Below are positions 24,466-32,587 of a stretch of 64,000 nucleotides of DNA, piece by piece. How positions within the stretch are numbered: position 1 is the stretch's first letter; every line of letters starts with the position of its first letter. The stretch covers positions 2,022,501-2,086,500 of the forward strand of contig NZ_AZUR01000001.1 of NCBI RefSeq assembly GCF_000527175.1, written 5' to 3'. The stretch comes from Pseudogulbenkiania sp. MAI-1. Lineage in GTDB: Bacteria > Pseudomonadota > Gammaproteobacteria > Burkholderiales > Chromobacteriaceae. The position numbers and the translations under genes are program-made. The notes beneath the pieces are model-generated. The model saw only the letters and a list, made by a program, of their open reading frames with translations. It did no database searches and was not told the origin of the DNA.

Positions 24466-24718
24466 GCGCTCCCCGGCGACGCCGTAATTCGGTTGCGAGC
24501 TGTGTGGGAGTGGGCAGTGTGGTGAACACCAGTTGGCCGTCGATGGCGAGTGCCGGCAGCGTCAGCACTCCCAGTTCGACCGCGCGGTCGATCGAGTCGA
24601 GCACGTTGATTTCACACCACTCCACGCCTGTCTCGGCCATATCGGCGGCAGCCTGGAGATCGGCCTTCGCGGCGGTGCACTTGGTGCAACCCGGCGCATA
24701 GAACAGTTCGACTTTCAC
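24449..24718 (-). CDS. Small thioredoxin/glutaredoxin-like protein
   Basis: 89 residues. Thioredoxin-like fold with redox site C-T-K-C near the N-terminus (FYAPGCTKCTAAKADL) and the cis-proline region LGVLTLPALAIDGQLVF. No signal peptide. It starts inside the end of the MerR gene (ATGA overlap at 24715-24718) and overlaps the membrane carrier gene by 17 bp. It may exchange electrons with that carrier or reduce a metal-thiol product (inference). Confidence 0.8.
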   Translation of the reverse strand: MKVELFYAPGCTKCTAAKADLQAAADMAETGVEWCEINVLDSIDRAVELGVLTLPALAIDGQLVFTTLPTPTQLATELRRRRGAHGHGA

Positions 24719-25137
24719 GATGCACGCTCCCTGTCGTCATCGACCTGCTCCAAGGCGGCCAGGATCGGGCAGTCATCGACTGACTGCTCGCCGTCGGCAC
24801 ATTCGGCGAGCAGCCGGTCGAGCGCGGCTGACATCACCTGCATGGCGCGAATCTTGGCTGAAAGTTGAAGCTTCTTCTCGATGGCGCGCTGCCGCACATC
24901 GTTGCAACAGGCACTGTCGCTCTGGCGTAGATGCAGCAACTCGCGGATTTCCGCCAGCGTAAAACCGCAGGCCTGGGCGTGCTGGATGAAGCGGACGCGG
25001 CGCACCGCGTCCTCCCCATACAGTCGGTACCCGCTGTCGGTCTTGGCGGTGGGAGCGATCAACCCCTCGCGCTCGTAGTAGCGCAGTGCGTCCACGCTGA
25101 TGTCGCCCGCCTGGGCCAGCTTGCCAATGGTCAACAT
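24715..25137 (-). CDS. MerR-family heavy-metal regulator
   Basis: 140 residues. The N-terminal MerR HTH reads MLTIGKLAQAGDISVDALRYYEREGLI; a long dimer helix follows, then cysteines at DSACCND and DDCPILAAL in the positions where ZntR/CadR/PbrR-type members bind metal. It should sense a soft metal ion and activate a promoter with a long spacer; a fitting promoter lies at 25473-25504, upstream of the first gene of this operon. The regulator gene is thus inside its own regulon. The metal is undetermined. Confidence 0.88.
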   Translation of the reverse strand: MLTIGKLAQAGDISVDALRYYEREGLIAPTAKTDSGYRLYGEDAVRRVRFIQHAQACGFTLAEIRELLHLRQSDSACCNDVRQRAIEKKLQLSAKIRAMQVMSAALDRLLAECADGEQSVDDCPILAALEQVDDDRERAS

Positions 25138-25147
25138 AACGCAGCGC

Positions 25148-25411
25148 TCAAGACTGACCCAGACCGGCAGCGCGCAGACTCGCTTCGTCTATGCCGCGTC
25201 CGGCGCAACAGCTGGCCAGTTGACCATTAATCGCCACGGCCGGCACCGAGCGTACGCCGAGTGACTTGGCGCGCTTGGCCACTTCCATGTCGTGCATGTC
25301 GAGCACATCGACCTCACACGACGGGCAGGCCAGCCCCTGCACCAGAGACACGACATCCGTGCAGGCCGGGCAACCGGCGCTGAACACTTCCACCCTGTGT
25401 TTCATCGACAT
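25148..25411 (-). CDS. Glutaredoxin-like protein of the MerR-controlled operon
   Basis: 87 residues, thioredoxin/glutaredoxin fold. Site C-P-A-C in FSAGCPACTDVV, a second pair C-P-S-C further on, cis-Pro loop SLGVRSVPAVAINGQL, and CC near the C-terminus (LASCCAGRGI). Six cysteines in so small a protein suggest metal binding as well as redox work. First gene after the MerR-type promoter, 10 bp ahead of the MerR gene. Start ATG 25411; MKHRVEVF two codons on is also possible. Confidence 0.8.
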   Translation of the reverse strand: MSMKHRVEVFSAGCPACTDVVSLVQGLACPSCEVDVLDMHDMEVAKRAKSLGVRSVPAVAINGQLASCCAGRGIDEASLRAAGLGQS

Positions 25412-25472
25412 TTTCAGGCTCCTTCAATCATGGGGCAGGGCCACGCGGAGATGCCACGTTCCCCACGCTTGA

Positions 25473-25504
25473 AGGATAAACCCTGGAGTAAACGCCAGGG
25501 TCAA
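25473..25504 (-). promoter_or_regulatory. MerR-type promoter with long spacer and dyad
   Basis: On the minus strand, -35 TTGACC (25504-25499) and -10 TATCCT (25478-25473) are separated by 20 bp, or 19 bp with TTATCC. The spacer region holds the perfect dyad ACCCTGG / CCAGGGT (25480-25486 and 25495-25501) around 8 bases. Overlong spacers with a central dyad are the mark of MerR-family activated promoters. It lies 62 bp upstream of the glutaredoxin-like gene. Confidence 0.85.
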
Positions 25505-25647
25505 GTGGATTTTTGCTGCGGATTTTCCTTGTCCATTCTGACCGTGGACGAGGCGTTTCCGGAGTTGGCCGCACCGCGTTGAGCCCACTACTTTTTCAGT
25601 CGTGCAGGGGTGCTTTGGGTAATACACCCCGTCCTATTCAGGAATGG

Positions 25648-26370
25648 TCAGTCGTGCAGCGGCTTGACCGCGCGGTCCTCGCCGGCGTTGGCCATCAGGT
25701 CCAGCGCCAGTGGTGCCTTGTCGCGCAGCAGCCAGCCGAAGAACACGGTGGCCACCACTGCGCCGGCCAGTTGCGCCACGATGAAACCCGGCGCATCGGC
25801 CGGGCGGATGCCGGAGAACGTGTTGGTGGCAGCACGCGCCAGCGTGACGGCCGGATTGGCGAACGAGGTGGACGAGGTAAACCAGTAGGCGCCGACGATG
25901 TAGGAGGCCACCGCGTAGGGCACCGCATCCGGCCGGCTGCGCGAACAGCCGAAGATCACCGCCAGCAGACCGAAGGTCGCGACGAACTCGCTCCACCATT
26001 GCGACGGGCCGGTGCGGATATGCTGCGAGGCGAAGAACAGCGGCTCGCCGAACATGCCGTGGGCCGCCGCCACGCCGCAGAACGCGCCCAGGATTTGCGC
26101 CAGCATGTACAGCCCCGCTTCACGGCCGGACAGCTCACGGCGTAGCGCCGCCGCGAGCGACACGACCGGGTTGAAGTGGGCGCCCGAGATGCCGCCGAAG
26201 GTCAGGATCAGCGCGACCAGGCCGCCTCCGGTGGCGAGGGCGTTGGCCAGCAAGGCGACGCCGACATTCCCGCCCGCCAGGCGCTCGGCCATGATGCCGG
26301 AGCCGACCACGGTGGCCAGCAGCAAGGCAGTTCCCAGCCACTCGGCCACTAAACGACGTTGTAGATCCAT
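25648..26370 (-). CDS. aqpS: Aquaglyceroporin of the ars operon (AqpS-like)
   Basis: 240 residues, MIP family with six helices and two half-helix motifs: NPV (GAHFNPVVSL) and NPA (SFANPAVTL). In the AqpS system known from Sinorhizobium meliloti, such a channel replaces ArsB/Acr3 and lets arsenite made by ArsC leave down its gradient. The same context is seen here: arsR-arsC-aqp, tightly packed (3 bp between arsC and this gene). No arsenite pump gene is present in the window. The start ATG 26370 is the only one fitting the first helix. Confidence 0.88.
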   Translation of the reverse strand: MDLQRRLVAEWLGTALLLATVVGSGIMAERLAGGNVGVALLANALATGGGLVALILTFGGISGAHFNPVVSLAAALRRELSGREAGLYMLAQILGAFCGVAAAHGMFGEPLFFASQHIRTGPSQWWSEFVATFGLLAVIFGCSRSRPDAVPYAVASYIVGAYWFTSSTSFANPAVTLARAATNTFSGIRPADAPGFIVAQLAGAVVATVFFGWLLRDKAPLALDLMANAGEDRAVKPLHD

Positions 26371-26373
26371 GAC

Positions 26374-26871
26374 TTACTTCTCCCCCCTGTTTGCGTCGTT
26401 CAGGGTGGCGATCTTGTCCATCGCGGCCTTCAACGCGGCCTTGTCGTGCCGCAGGGTGTCCAACGGCAGGGCCAGGAACGCCTCGATACGGGCACGCAGG
26501 ATGCGGTAGGCCGTCATGAATGCGGCATCGATTTCTTCGTCGGTGCCGGTGGCATGGGCCGGGTCTTCCACACCCCAGTGGGTACGCAGTACCGGGCCGA
26601 GGTAGGCCGGGCAGGTTTCGCCGGCGGCGCTGGCGCAGACGGTGATCACGATGTCGGGCGTGGCCGGCAGGTTGTCCCAAGACTTGCTGTAGTAACCCTC
26701 GGTCGATATCCCTTCACGAGCCAGCAGCGCCAACGAACGCGGGTGGACCTGGCCGGTCGGCTTGCTGCCGGCGCTCATCGCGTGCCAGCCCTCCGGGGCC
26801 AGGTGGTTGAAGGTGGCTTCGCCCAGAATGGAGCGGCAGGAGTTGCCGGTGCACAGGAACAGGACATTCAT
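26374..26871 (-). CDS. arsC: Arsenate reductase, low-molecular-weight phosphatase (thioredoxin-coupled) type
   Basis: 165 residues. Reduces arsenate to arsenite. The P-loop C-x5-R is CTGNSCR at residues 7-13; a further cysteine pair lies in TVCASAAGETCPAYLG, the redox relay of the thioredoxin-linked class. SAGSKPTGQVHP and AHATGTDEEIDAAF are typical of the family. Start ATG 26871, just 4 bp after the arsR stop; a longer frame to 26919 has no family support. Confidence 0.92.
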   Translation of the reverse strand: MNVLFLCTGNSCRSILGEATFNHLAPEGWHAMSAGSKPTGQVHPRSLALLAREGISTEGYYSKSWDNLPATPDIVITVCASAAGETCPAYLGPVLRTHWGVEDPAHATGTDEEIDAAFMTAYRILRARIEAFLALPLDTLRHDKAALKAAMDKIATLNDANRGEK

Positions 26872-26875
26872 CGTT

Positions 26876-27247
26876 TCAATTTTCGGTTTGTGTGGTGGAG
26901 AACGGGGGCCGGGCGGCATCAGGGCAGCATGAGGCGCTCAGCAGGTCGCCGCACTGTTCCGGGTGGCCGGCGCAGCATTCTTCGGTCAGGTAGGCGATCA
27001 GTTCCAGCATCAACGGCAGGTTGGCGCGGTAGCGCTGGAAGCGGCCTTCCTTCTGAACGGTCAGCAAGCCGGCATGGGTCATGTCCTTCAGGTGAAAGGA
27101 CGCGGCATTGGCGGGCATGTCGAGGGTGGCGGCGATCTCGCCGGCCACCATCCCGTCCAGGCCGAGCTTGACCAGCAGGCGATAGATGTCGAGCCGGCTG
27201 CCCGAAGACAGCGATTCGAAGAGTTGGGTGGCGGTGTGCTTTTCCAT
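26876..27247 (-). CDS. arsR: ArsR-family arsenic-responsive repressor
   Basis: 123 residues. Winged HTH: LFESLSSGSRLDIYRLLVKLG, MPANAASFHLKDMTHAGLLTVQKEGRFQRYRAN. C-terminal cysteines (TEECCAGHPEQC and SASCC) are the probable arsenite ligands, as in the C-terminal-cysteine branch of ArsR. It heads the arsR-arsC-aqpS operon and should repress it by binding the dyad at 27250-27273. Confidence 0.9.
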   Translation of the reverse strand: MEKHTATQLFESLSSGSRLDIYRLLVKLGLDGMVAGEIAATLDMPANAASFHLKDMTHAGLLTVQKEGRFQRYRANLPLMLELIAYLTEECCAGHPEQCGDLLSASCCPDAARPPFSTTQTEN

Positions 27248-27249
27248 AA

Positions 27250-27273
27250 TTCAACAATACAAGAATCGTTGAA
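27250..27273 (-). promoter_or_regulatory. Candidate ArsR operator
   Basis: TTCAAC (27250-27255) and GTTGAA (27268-27273), extending to AAT / ATC inside, form a 24-bp imperfect dyad directly upstream of the arsR start at 27247. Its position fits autorepression of the ars operon. Confidence 0.55.
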
Positions 27274-27419
27274 GTGTTGTCTACCTTGGCCAACTGCGGT
27301 GAAGTCGGCCTCCCGAACAAATCATAACCGACGCATTAATGCCGGACTGGCGCATTGGTAGATGGTGGCAATCTCAACAAACCCGAATCACAGCCCGTTA
27401 GCCTGCATGCCGGTTTGAT

Positions 27420-28472
27420 TTAATGGCTTGCTTGATCCACTTGGGACAGTAGGAACGTGTTGGCCAGGTAAATGGCGATAAGAACAAGGCTCACCCAGCC
27501 GATCACCCCTTTAAGCCGGGATTGAGCCCGGTAAATCAGCCCGATGATGACGGCACCGGTCATGATCAATGCAGACAGGCTGGACGTTGCATGAAAGGGT
27601 GAGACGTGAGCCAGAATGGGGCCGGGCAGGTAAAACAGGTCGTCGACTGCCAGGACCAGTACATCGAAGAGATTACTGCCAAGCAGGTTCGCGAGCGCCA
27701 TCTCCAACGCACCCAGCCGCAGCGCCGAGATCGTGACCGCCAGTTCCGGCAAGGACGTCGCCCCGGCAATGAACAGGGTGCCGACAAACGAAGCGTGCCA
27801 GCCATGGAGGTGGGCCAGCTGTTGGCCAATCGAGGGCAGCCAGATACCGGCCCCCACCACGGCGGACGCTGCGACAAGATAGCGGATTACCGCTTGCCGC
27901 AAGGCAATATCGGGATACTGTTGAGCCAAATCGCCAACGAATACCGCCATCGTTCGCCTCTCGAAGCTGAACACCGCCCGTATCGCCAGCAGGTACATCA
28001 GCACGAACAATGGTGAATACAGCCCAACGTGCCCAAGTGACCATGCTGCAAACTTGTCCGGAAGTAGTAAGCAAAAGCCGACAAAACCAATCAGCATGAT
28101 GCCAAAAGCCGCAGACAATATATGGCCTTGGCCTACTACGGTGTAGATCGACTTGCCGCGATACAGGACATCGAGCACGGCCAGCATCGCCAGATTGAAT
28201 ACGCAGGAACCCAGCGCATCGCCTACCGCCAGGTCGGGAGCCTTCACGATGGCCACGGCACTGATACCCGTTGCCAGTTCGGGGAGGGATGTCACCGTCG
28301 CCAGCAGGATCAAGCCTATCCATCGTCCTCCCAATCCTGTCTTTTTCGCGATTACATCGCCGTAGCGTGATAGGCGTGCGCCAGCGAAGCCGATCACCGC
28401 AGCACACACAAAGAACTGCATCCAAAGCAGCAACGATATTGTTGTCACGTTGTACACATCAGGGGTGGTCAT
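27420..28472 (-). CDS. Ca2+/cation antiporter family membrane protein (CaCA, YrbG-like)
   Basis: 350 residues with about ten hydrophobic helices. The two inverted alpha-repeats of the CaCA superfamily are plain: ATVTSLPELATGISA with GDALGSCVFNLAML, and AGATSLPELAVTISA with ANLLGSNLFDVLVL. The acidic residue in SLPEL is the ion ligand. It would exchange Ca2+ or another cation for H+ or Na+. Start ATG 28472 lies 7 bp after the stop of the upstream antiporter gene on the same strand, so the two are probably one operon. The ribosome site is weak, which fits coupled translation. Confidence 0.85.
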   Translation of the reverse strand: MTTPDVYNVTTISLLLWMQFFVCAAVIGFAGARLSRYGDVIAKKTGLGGRWIGLILLATVTSLPELATGISAVAIVKAPDLAVGDALGSCVFNLAMLAVLDVLYRGKSIYTVVGQGHILSAAFGIMLIGFVGFCLLLPDKFAAWSLGHVGLYSPLFVLMYLLAIRAVFSFERRTMAVFVGDLAQQYPDIALRQAVIRYLVAASAVVGAGIWLPSIGQQLAHLHGWHASFVGTLFIAGATSLPELAVTISALRLGALEMALANLLGSNLFDVLVLAVDDLFYLPGPILAHVSPFHATSSLSALIMTGAVIIGLIYRAQSRLKGVIGWVSLVLIAIYLANTFLLSQVDQASH

Positions 28473-28479
28473 CGCATTG

Positions 28480-29745
28480 TCAAAGCAAGCGAAACGCCAG
28501 AATGGCAACGATGGTTGGAGGGATTGCTGCAACAAGCAACCCCATCGGATGAATCGCCTCATCCTCGAAATTGCCTCGCAGGATCGCCACACCGGCGGGA
28601 TTCGGCGCATTGGCAATGATCGTCAACCCGCCCCCCGTGACGGCCCCCGTCACCAGCGCATACTTGAATGAATCGGACAATCCCTCGACCAACGAGCCGA
28701 GATAGGTCAGCGCGGCATTGTCCGTGATCGCCGTCAATAACGTCGCACCAAAGAATACGGCATCACTGCTCATGGCCAACAATACCGGCCGCAGCCACCA
28801 CTCCTGCTGCCCGCCCAGCACCACTAGCCCCGCCAGGAAGAAAGCGACCAGCAGGCCTTCACGCAGGATCAGACGATCCTGGTAACCCTGGTAGGCGTGT
28901 GCGACCCCCAGAAAAAACAGGAACAGGCCGAGGAAAGCGGCGGGATGATGGGCAAAGGCGACCACCCCAACCAGGAAGAGCAGATGCAACGCCACCATGA
29001 TTGCCGGCACGTTGTTTTCTTCATCTTCAGAAGCATCAATACCGGATGAAATCCGCGACAACTCCTGCCGGAACAGCCACGTTGCACTCAGGGCATTGAC
29101 GATGACGGCAATGGCGGCTTTCCAGCCCAAAGAAGTGATCATGAACCAGATATCCCATCCCCATTTGCCTGCCACCATGAGGACAGGCGGCGCCGCGAAG
29201 GGCGTCAAGGTGCCGCCGATGGAAATATTGACGAACAAGACTCCCAGCGTGGTGTAGCGGAGCCGGGTCGACAGTCCCTTGGCAAAATAGCTATCGCGCA
29301 AAATCAAGGCGGCGAGGGTCATGGCCGCGGGCTCGGTAATAAACGAACCCAGCAAGGGAACCAGGGCGAGAATCGCGAAATAGAACGCCATGGGACTGGG
29401 CAAGGGAATGAACTGGGCCACCGTGCGGACGCAGAACCTGGCGAATTGCAAGATAGGCTTCGTCCCGGCGATCACCATGATGGCGAAGACGAACATGGGC
29501 TCCGTGAAGTTACGCGAATCTAGGTACTGGGTGGCCGTTGAGCGACCCTCGACGGCGAACATGCACAAGATCAGGATCATGGCCCAGAAGCCGAACACGA
29601 CTTCGACTTCGCCCAGCAGATGCCACAGCCCGGCATGAGCGGGGCGGGTATGTGCCAGCCGCTCAAAAAACTTGGTCGAGAACGTATGCAGAATGGCAAC
29701 AGCGAATAGCATTGCGCCAATGATCTGGATGATGCTAGGTGTCAC
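28480..29745 (-). CDS. Putative Na+/H+ antiporter (Na_H_antiport_3 type)
   Basis: 421 residues, about eleven hydrophobic helices. Segments such as PLLGSFITEPAAMTLAALIL, NISIGGTLTPFAAPPVLMVA, GATLLTAITDNAALTYLGSL and VTGAVTGGGLTIIANAPNPAG match the uncharacterised Na+/H+ antiporter family related to the NhaD/ArsB ion transporters. Start is GTG 29745 with a G-rich ribosome site; no ATG fits better. Upstream partner of the CaCA gene. Exchange activity is known for few members only, so the ion is not certain. Confidence 0.75.
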   Translation of the reverse strand: MTPSIIQIIGAMLFAVAILHTFSTKFFERLAHTRPAHAGLWHLLGEVEVVFGFWAMILILCMFAVEGRSTATQYLDSRNFTEPMFVFAIMVIAGTKPILQFARFCVRTVAQFIPLPSPMAFYFAILALVPLLGSFITEPAAMTLAALILRDSYFAKGLSTRLRYTTLGVLFVNISIGGTLTPFAAPPVLMVAGKWGWDIWFMITSLGWKAAIAVIVNALSATWLFRQELSRISSGIDASEDEENNVPAIMVALHLLFLVGVVAFAHHPAAFLGLFLFFLGVAHAYQGYQDRLILREGLLVAFFLAGLVVLGGQQEWWLRPVLLAMSSDAVFFGATLLTAITDNAALTYLGSLVEGLSDSFKYALVTGAVTGGGLTIIANAPNPAGVAILRGNFEDEAIHPMGLLVAAIPPTIVAILAFRLL

Positions 29746-30003
29746 AGACCCCCCTTTGGATGTCGAATTGAAATGGGTTCATTGACCCAATACCCGGTAC
29801 TTGTTGTTTTCAGAAGACCGGATGATCATAACCGAACTGAAGCAGCGGATTGCCTCATTAATGAAGCTGAAAAGGCAATGAAGAGGCCAGACGCTGATTT
29901 TAAAAAAAAACGGGGGCCGAAGCCCCCAAGTTCGCTTGTTGTTACTGCTCTGTGTGCCCATGATCTTGTGGCCCTGGGTGAAATGGTTACCGCCACACTC
30001 CCT
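29746..30003. other. Spacer between kup and the antiporter operon
   Basis: 258 bp with no supported gene. It contains the kup terminator (29902-29927) and the upstream region of the antiporter operon. Overlapping short frames on both strands carry no family features. Confidence 0.6.
29902..29927 (-). terminator. Rho-independent terminator of the kup operon
   Basis: On the minus strand GGGGGC, a TTCG tetraloop and GCCCCC are followed by G and nine T residues. It lies about 80 bp after the kup stop and is a textbook intrinsic terminator. Confidence 0.9.
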
Positions 30004-31881
30004 TCATAGAGCCAGCTGCGAGCCCAACTCCACCACCCTGTTGGTAGGCAGCTTGAAATAGGCAGAAGCGGCGCTGGCATTGCGGAACATGGCCAGGAAC
30101 AGTTTCTCCCGCCAGATGCCCATTACCCCGGCCCCCACTTTGGGAATCAAGGTTTCCCGGCCCAGGAAGAACGATGTGTCCATCATGTCAAATCTCAGGC
30201 CCTGCTGCTCGCATTGCGCCAGCGCGGCGGGGATGTCTGCCTCGTCCATGAAACCGAATACCACCTTGACCCGGTAGAACTGCTGGCCCATGGCTTCGAC
30301 AGTGACACGTTCATGCATGGGGATGTAGGGAATATCCGCTGTTTCGGCGGTCAGGATAACCACGCGTTCGTGCAGGCTCTTGTAGTGCTTCATGCTGTGC
30401 AGCAAGGCATGCGGAGTGCTTTGCAGATCAGAAGACATGAAGACAGCGGTGCCTTGCACCCGCGGAACGGCAGGCGCCATCAATTCGACAAATTGTTCCA
30501 ACGGCATGCCGTCTGCAGCCAGCTTGTCGTGCACCAGTTGGCGCCCTCGCTTCCACGTCGTCATCACGATAAATACCATCAGGCCCATAGCCAGTGGGAA
30601 CCAGCCGCCATCGAACACCTTCAGGCTGTTGGCACTGAAGTAGACGATGTCCACCAACAGGAACCCTCCCAGGATCAGGTTGCATTTGAGCGGATGCCAG
30701 TGCCACCGCTGCCTTGCCACGATGAAAGTCAAAATCGTCGTGATCACCATGGTGCCGGTGACGGCAATGCCGTAAGCGGCGGCGAGCTTGCCCGACGAGC
30801 CGAATCCGATAACGAGCAGCGCCACGGCGGCCAGCAGAGTCCAGTTGATAGCGGGCAGGTAAATCTGGCCAATCTCCTCGCTCGATGTGTGCTGCACGTC
30901 CATGCGCGGCACGTAGCCCAGCTGAATGGCTTGACGGGTAAGAGAATACGCGCCCGAGATCACCGCCTGCGAAGCGATCACCGTCGCCAGTGTGGCGAGT
31001 ACCACCATGGGAATCAACGCCCAATCCGGTGCCAGCAGATAGAACGGGTTGGCGATGGCCTGTGGTTCGCGCAGCAACAGCGCACCTTGGCCGAAGTAGT
31101 TCAGCACCAGCGATGGCAGCACCAGGCCGAACCATGCCAGCTGGATGGGCCGCCGTCCAAAGTGCCCCATATCCGCGTACAGCGCCTCGCCACCGGTAAT
31201 GGCGAGCACCGAGGCGCCAAGCGACAGGAAGCCAAGCAGTGGCTGCTTCAGAAAGAAGTCCAGCGCTTGCCATGGATTGAGCGCCCCCAGCACCAGCGGC
31301 GTTTGGAAGATCGAAACGAGGCCAAGCAAGGCCAGCGTGACAAACCAGACGACGATGATGGGCCCGAATAGCGATCCCATCCGTCCCGTACCGTGTTTCT
31401 GCATGATGAACAGCGCAATCAGCACCAGCAAGGACAACGGCACGATGTAGGGTTTGAGGGCCGGGGTGGCGATTTCCAGGCCCTCGATGGCGGACAGCAC
31501 CGAGATCGCCGGTGTGATAACGCTGTCACCATAGAACAGGGCGGCACCAAACAAGCCCAACACCATGAGGAACGCCGTCTGCTGGCGGCTCTTGGCGTGA
31601 TGCATCACCAGCGCCATCAGCGCCATGATGCCGCCTTCTCCCTTGTTGTCGGCACGCATGATGACGGTGACGTACTTGAGCGCCACCACGATCACCAAAG
31701 ACCAGAGCACCAGCGAGAGCATGCCCAGAATGTTGTCGGGCGTCATCGGCACCGGGTAATGCGGGTTGGCGAAGATTTCCCGGATGGTATAGAGCGGGCT
31801 GGTGCCGATGTCACCGTACACCACGCCCAAGGCAGCCAGGGTCAATGCGGCCAACTGGCCGGAGGGTTGAGTAGCACTCAT
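30004..31881 (-). CDS. kup: Kup-family K+:H+ symporter
   Basis: 625 residues, normal length. The first helix carries the family signature LGVVYGDIGTSPLYT, followed by about twelve membrane segments (GAALFYGDSVITPAISVLSA; GGEALYADMGHFG) and a cytoplasmic C-terminal domain of about 170 residues. Imports K+. It lies downstream of kdpE by 16 bp in the same direction, so kdpD-kdpE-kup appears to be one operon ended by the terminator at 29902-29927. That is a different target from the usual kdpFABC pump. Confidence 0.95.
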   Translation of the reverse strand: MSATQPSGQLAALTLAALGVVYGDIGTSPLYTIREIFANPHYPVPMTPDNILGMLSLVLWSLVIVVALKYVTVIMRADNKGEGGIMALMALVMHHAKSRQQTAFLMVLGLFGAALFYGDSVITPAISVLSAIEGLEIATPALKPYIVPLSLLVLIALFIMQKHGTGRMGSLFGPIIVVWFVTLALLGLVSIFQTPLVLGALNPWQALDFFLKQPLLGFLSLGASVLAITGGEALYADMGHFGRRPIQLAWFGLVLPSLVLNYFGQGALLLREPQAIANPFYLLAPDWALIPMVVLATLATVIASQAVISGAYSLTRQAIQLGYVPRMDVQHTSSEEIGQIYLPAINWTLLAAVALLVIGFGSSGKLAAAYGIAVTGTMVITTILTFIVARQRWHWHPLKCNLILGGFLLVDIVYFSANSLKVFDGGWFPLAMGLMVFIVMTTWKRGRQLVHDKLAADGMPLEQFVELMAPAVPRVQGTAVFMSSDLQSTPHALLHSMKHYKSLHERVVILTAETADIPYIPMHERVTVEAMGQQFYRVKVVFGFMDEADIPAALAQCEQQGLRFDMMDTSFFLGRETLIPKVGAGVMGIWREKLFLAMFRNASAASAYFKLPTNRVVELGSQLAL

Positions 31882-31897
31882 GCAATGTTTCCAAGGG

Positions 31898-32587
31898 TCA
31901 GAACTGAAAGCGGTAACCCACCCCAGACAGGGTGATGAAATGGGCCGGTTGCGCCGGGTCCTGCTCCAGCTTCTGGCGCAGGCGGCTCATATAGATACGC
32001 AGGTAGTGGCTGTTTTCGGTATGTCCGGGGCCCCACACCGCCTGCATCAGCATGCGGTGGGTCAGCGCCTTCCCCGCATCGCGCAGCAGCGTGCATAGCA
32101 GCTTGTACTCCACGGGCGTGAGATGGACGGCCTCGCCGCCGCGCAGCACCACGCGCTGCGCCAGGTTGACGGTCACATCGCCAAAGCTGACCAGTGGCGA
32201 GGCTTCCAACTGTCGGGCGTGGCGCCGCGTCAGGGCGCGCACCCGCGCTACCAGCTCGCCGACACCGAATGGCTTGGTCAGATAATCATCGGCACCGGCG
32301 TCCAGCGCCTCGATCTTGTCCGCCTCGTCACTGCGAGCGGACAGCACCAATACCGGTGCTTGAGACCAGTGGCGGAACTCCTTGATCACTTCCACCCCAT
32401 CCATGTCCGGCAACCCCAAGTCGAGGATCAGCAGATCGGGCTGCCGGCTGCCGGCCTCCACCAGCCCCCGGTGGCCACAGTCGGCCTCGTAAACCGTCCA
32501 TTGCTGGCCTTCCAGGGTGCTGCGGACAAAACGGCGGATGTGGGGTTCATCTTCGATGAGCAGGATGCAAGCTTCAGACGCGGTCAT
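31898..32587 (-). CDS. kdpE: KdpE-type response regulator
   Basis: 229 residues. Receiver domain with acidic pair in LIEDEPHI, phospho-acceptor Asp56 in LILDLGLPDMDG, and Lys in YLTKPFG; then an OmpR-type winged helix (LTPVEYKLLCTLLRDAGKALTHRMLMQAVWG; YLRIYMSRLRQKLE). Close to KdpE of other bacteria. Start ATG 32587 is preferred, with GGAGG six bases upstream; the ATG at 32593 lies too close to that site. It overlaps the 3' end of the kinase gene by 14 bp, so the pair is coupled. Confidence 0.9.
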   Translation of the reverse strand: MTASEACILLIEDEPHIRRFVRSTLEGQQWTVYEADCGHRGLVEAGSRQPDLLILDLGLPDMDGVEVIKEFRHWSQAPVLVLSARSDEADKIEALDAGADDYLTKPFGVGELVARVRALTRRHARQLEASPLVSFGDVTVNLAQRVVLRGGEAVHLTPVEYKLLCTLLRDAGKALTHRMLMQAVWGPGHTENSHYLRIYMSRLRQKLEQDPAQPAHFITLSGVGYRFQF

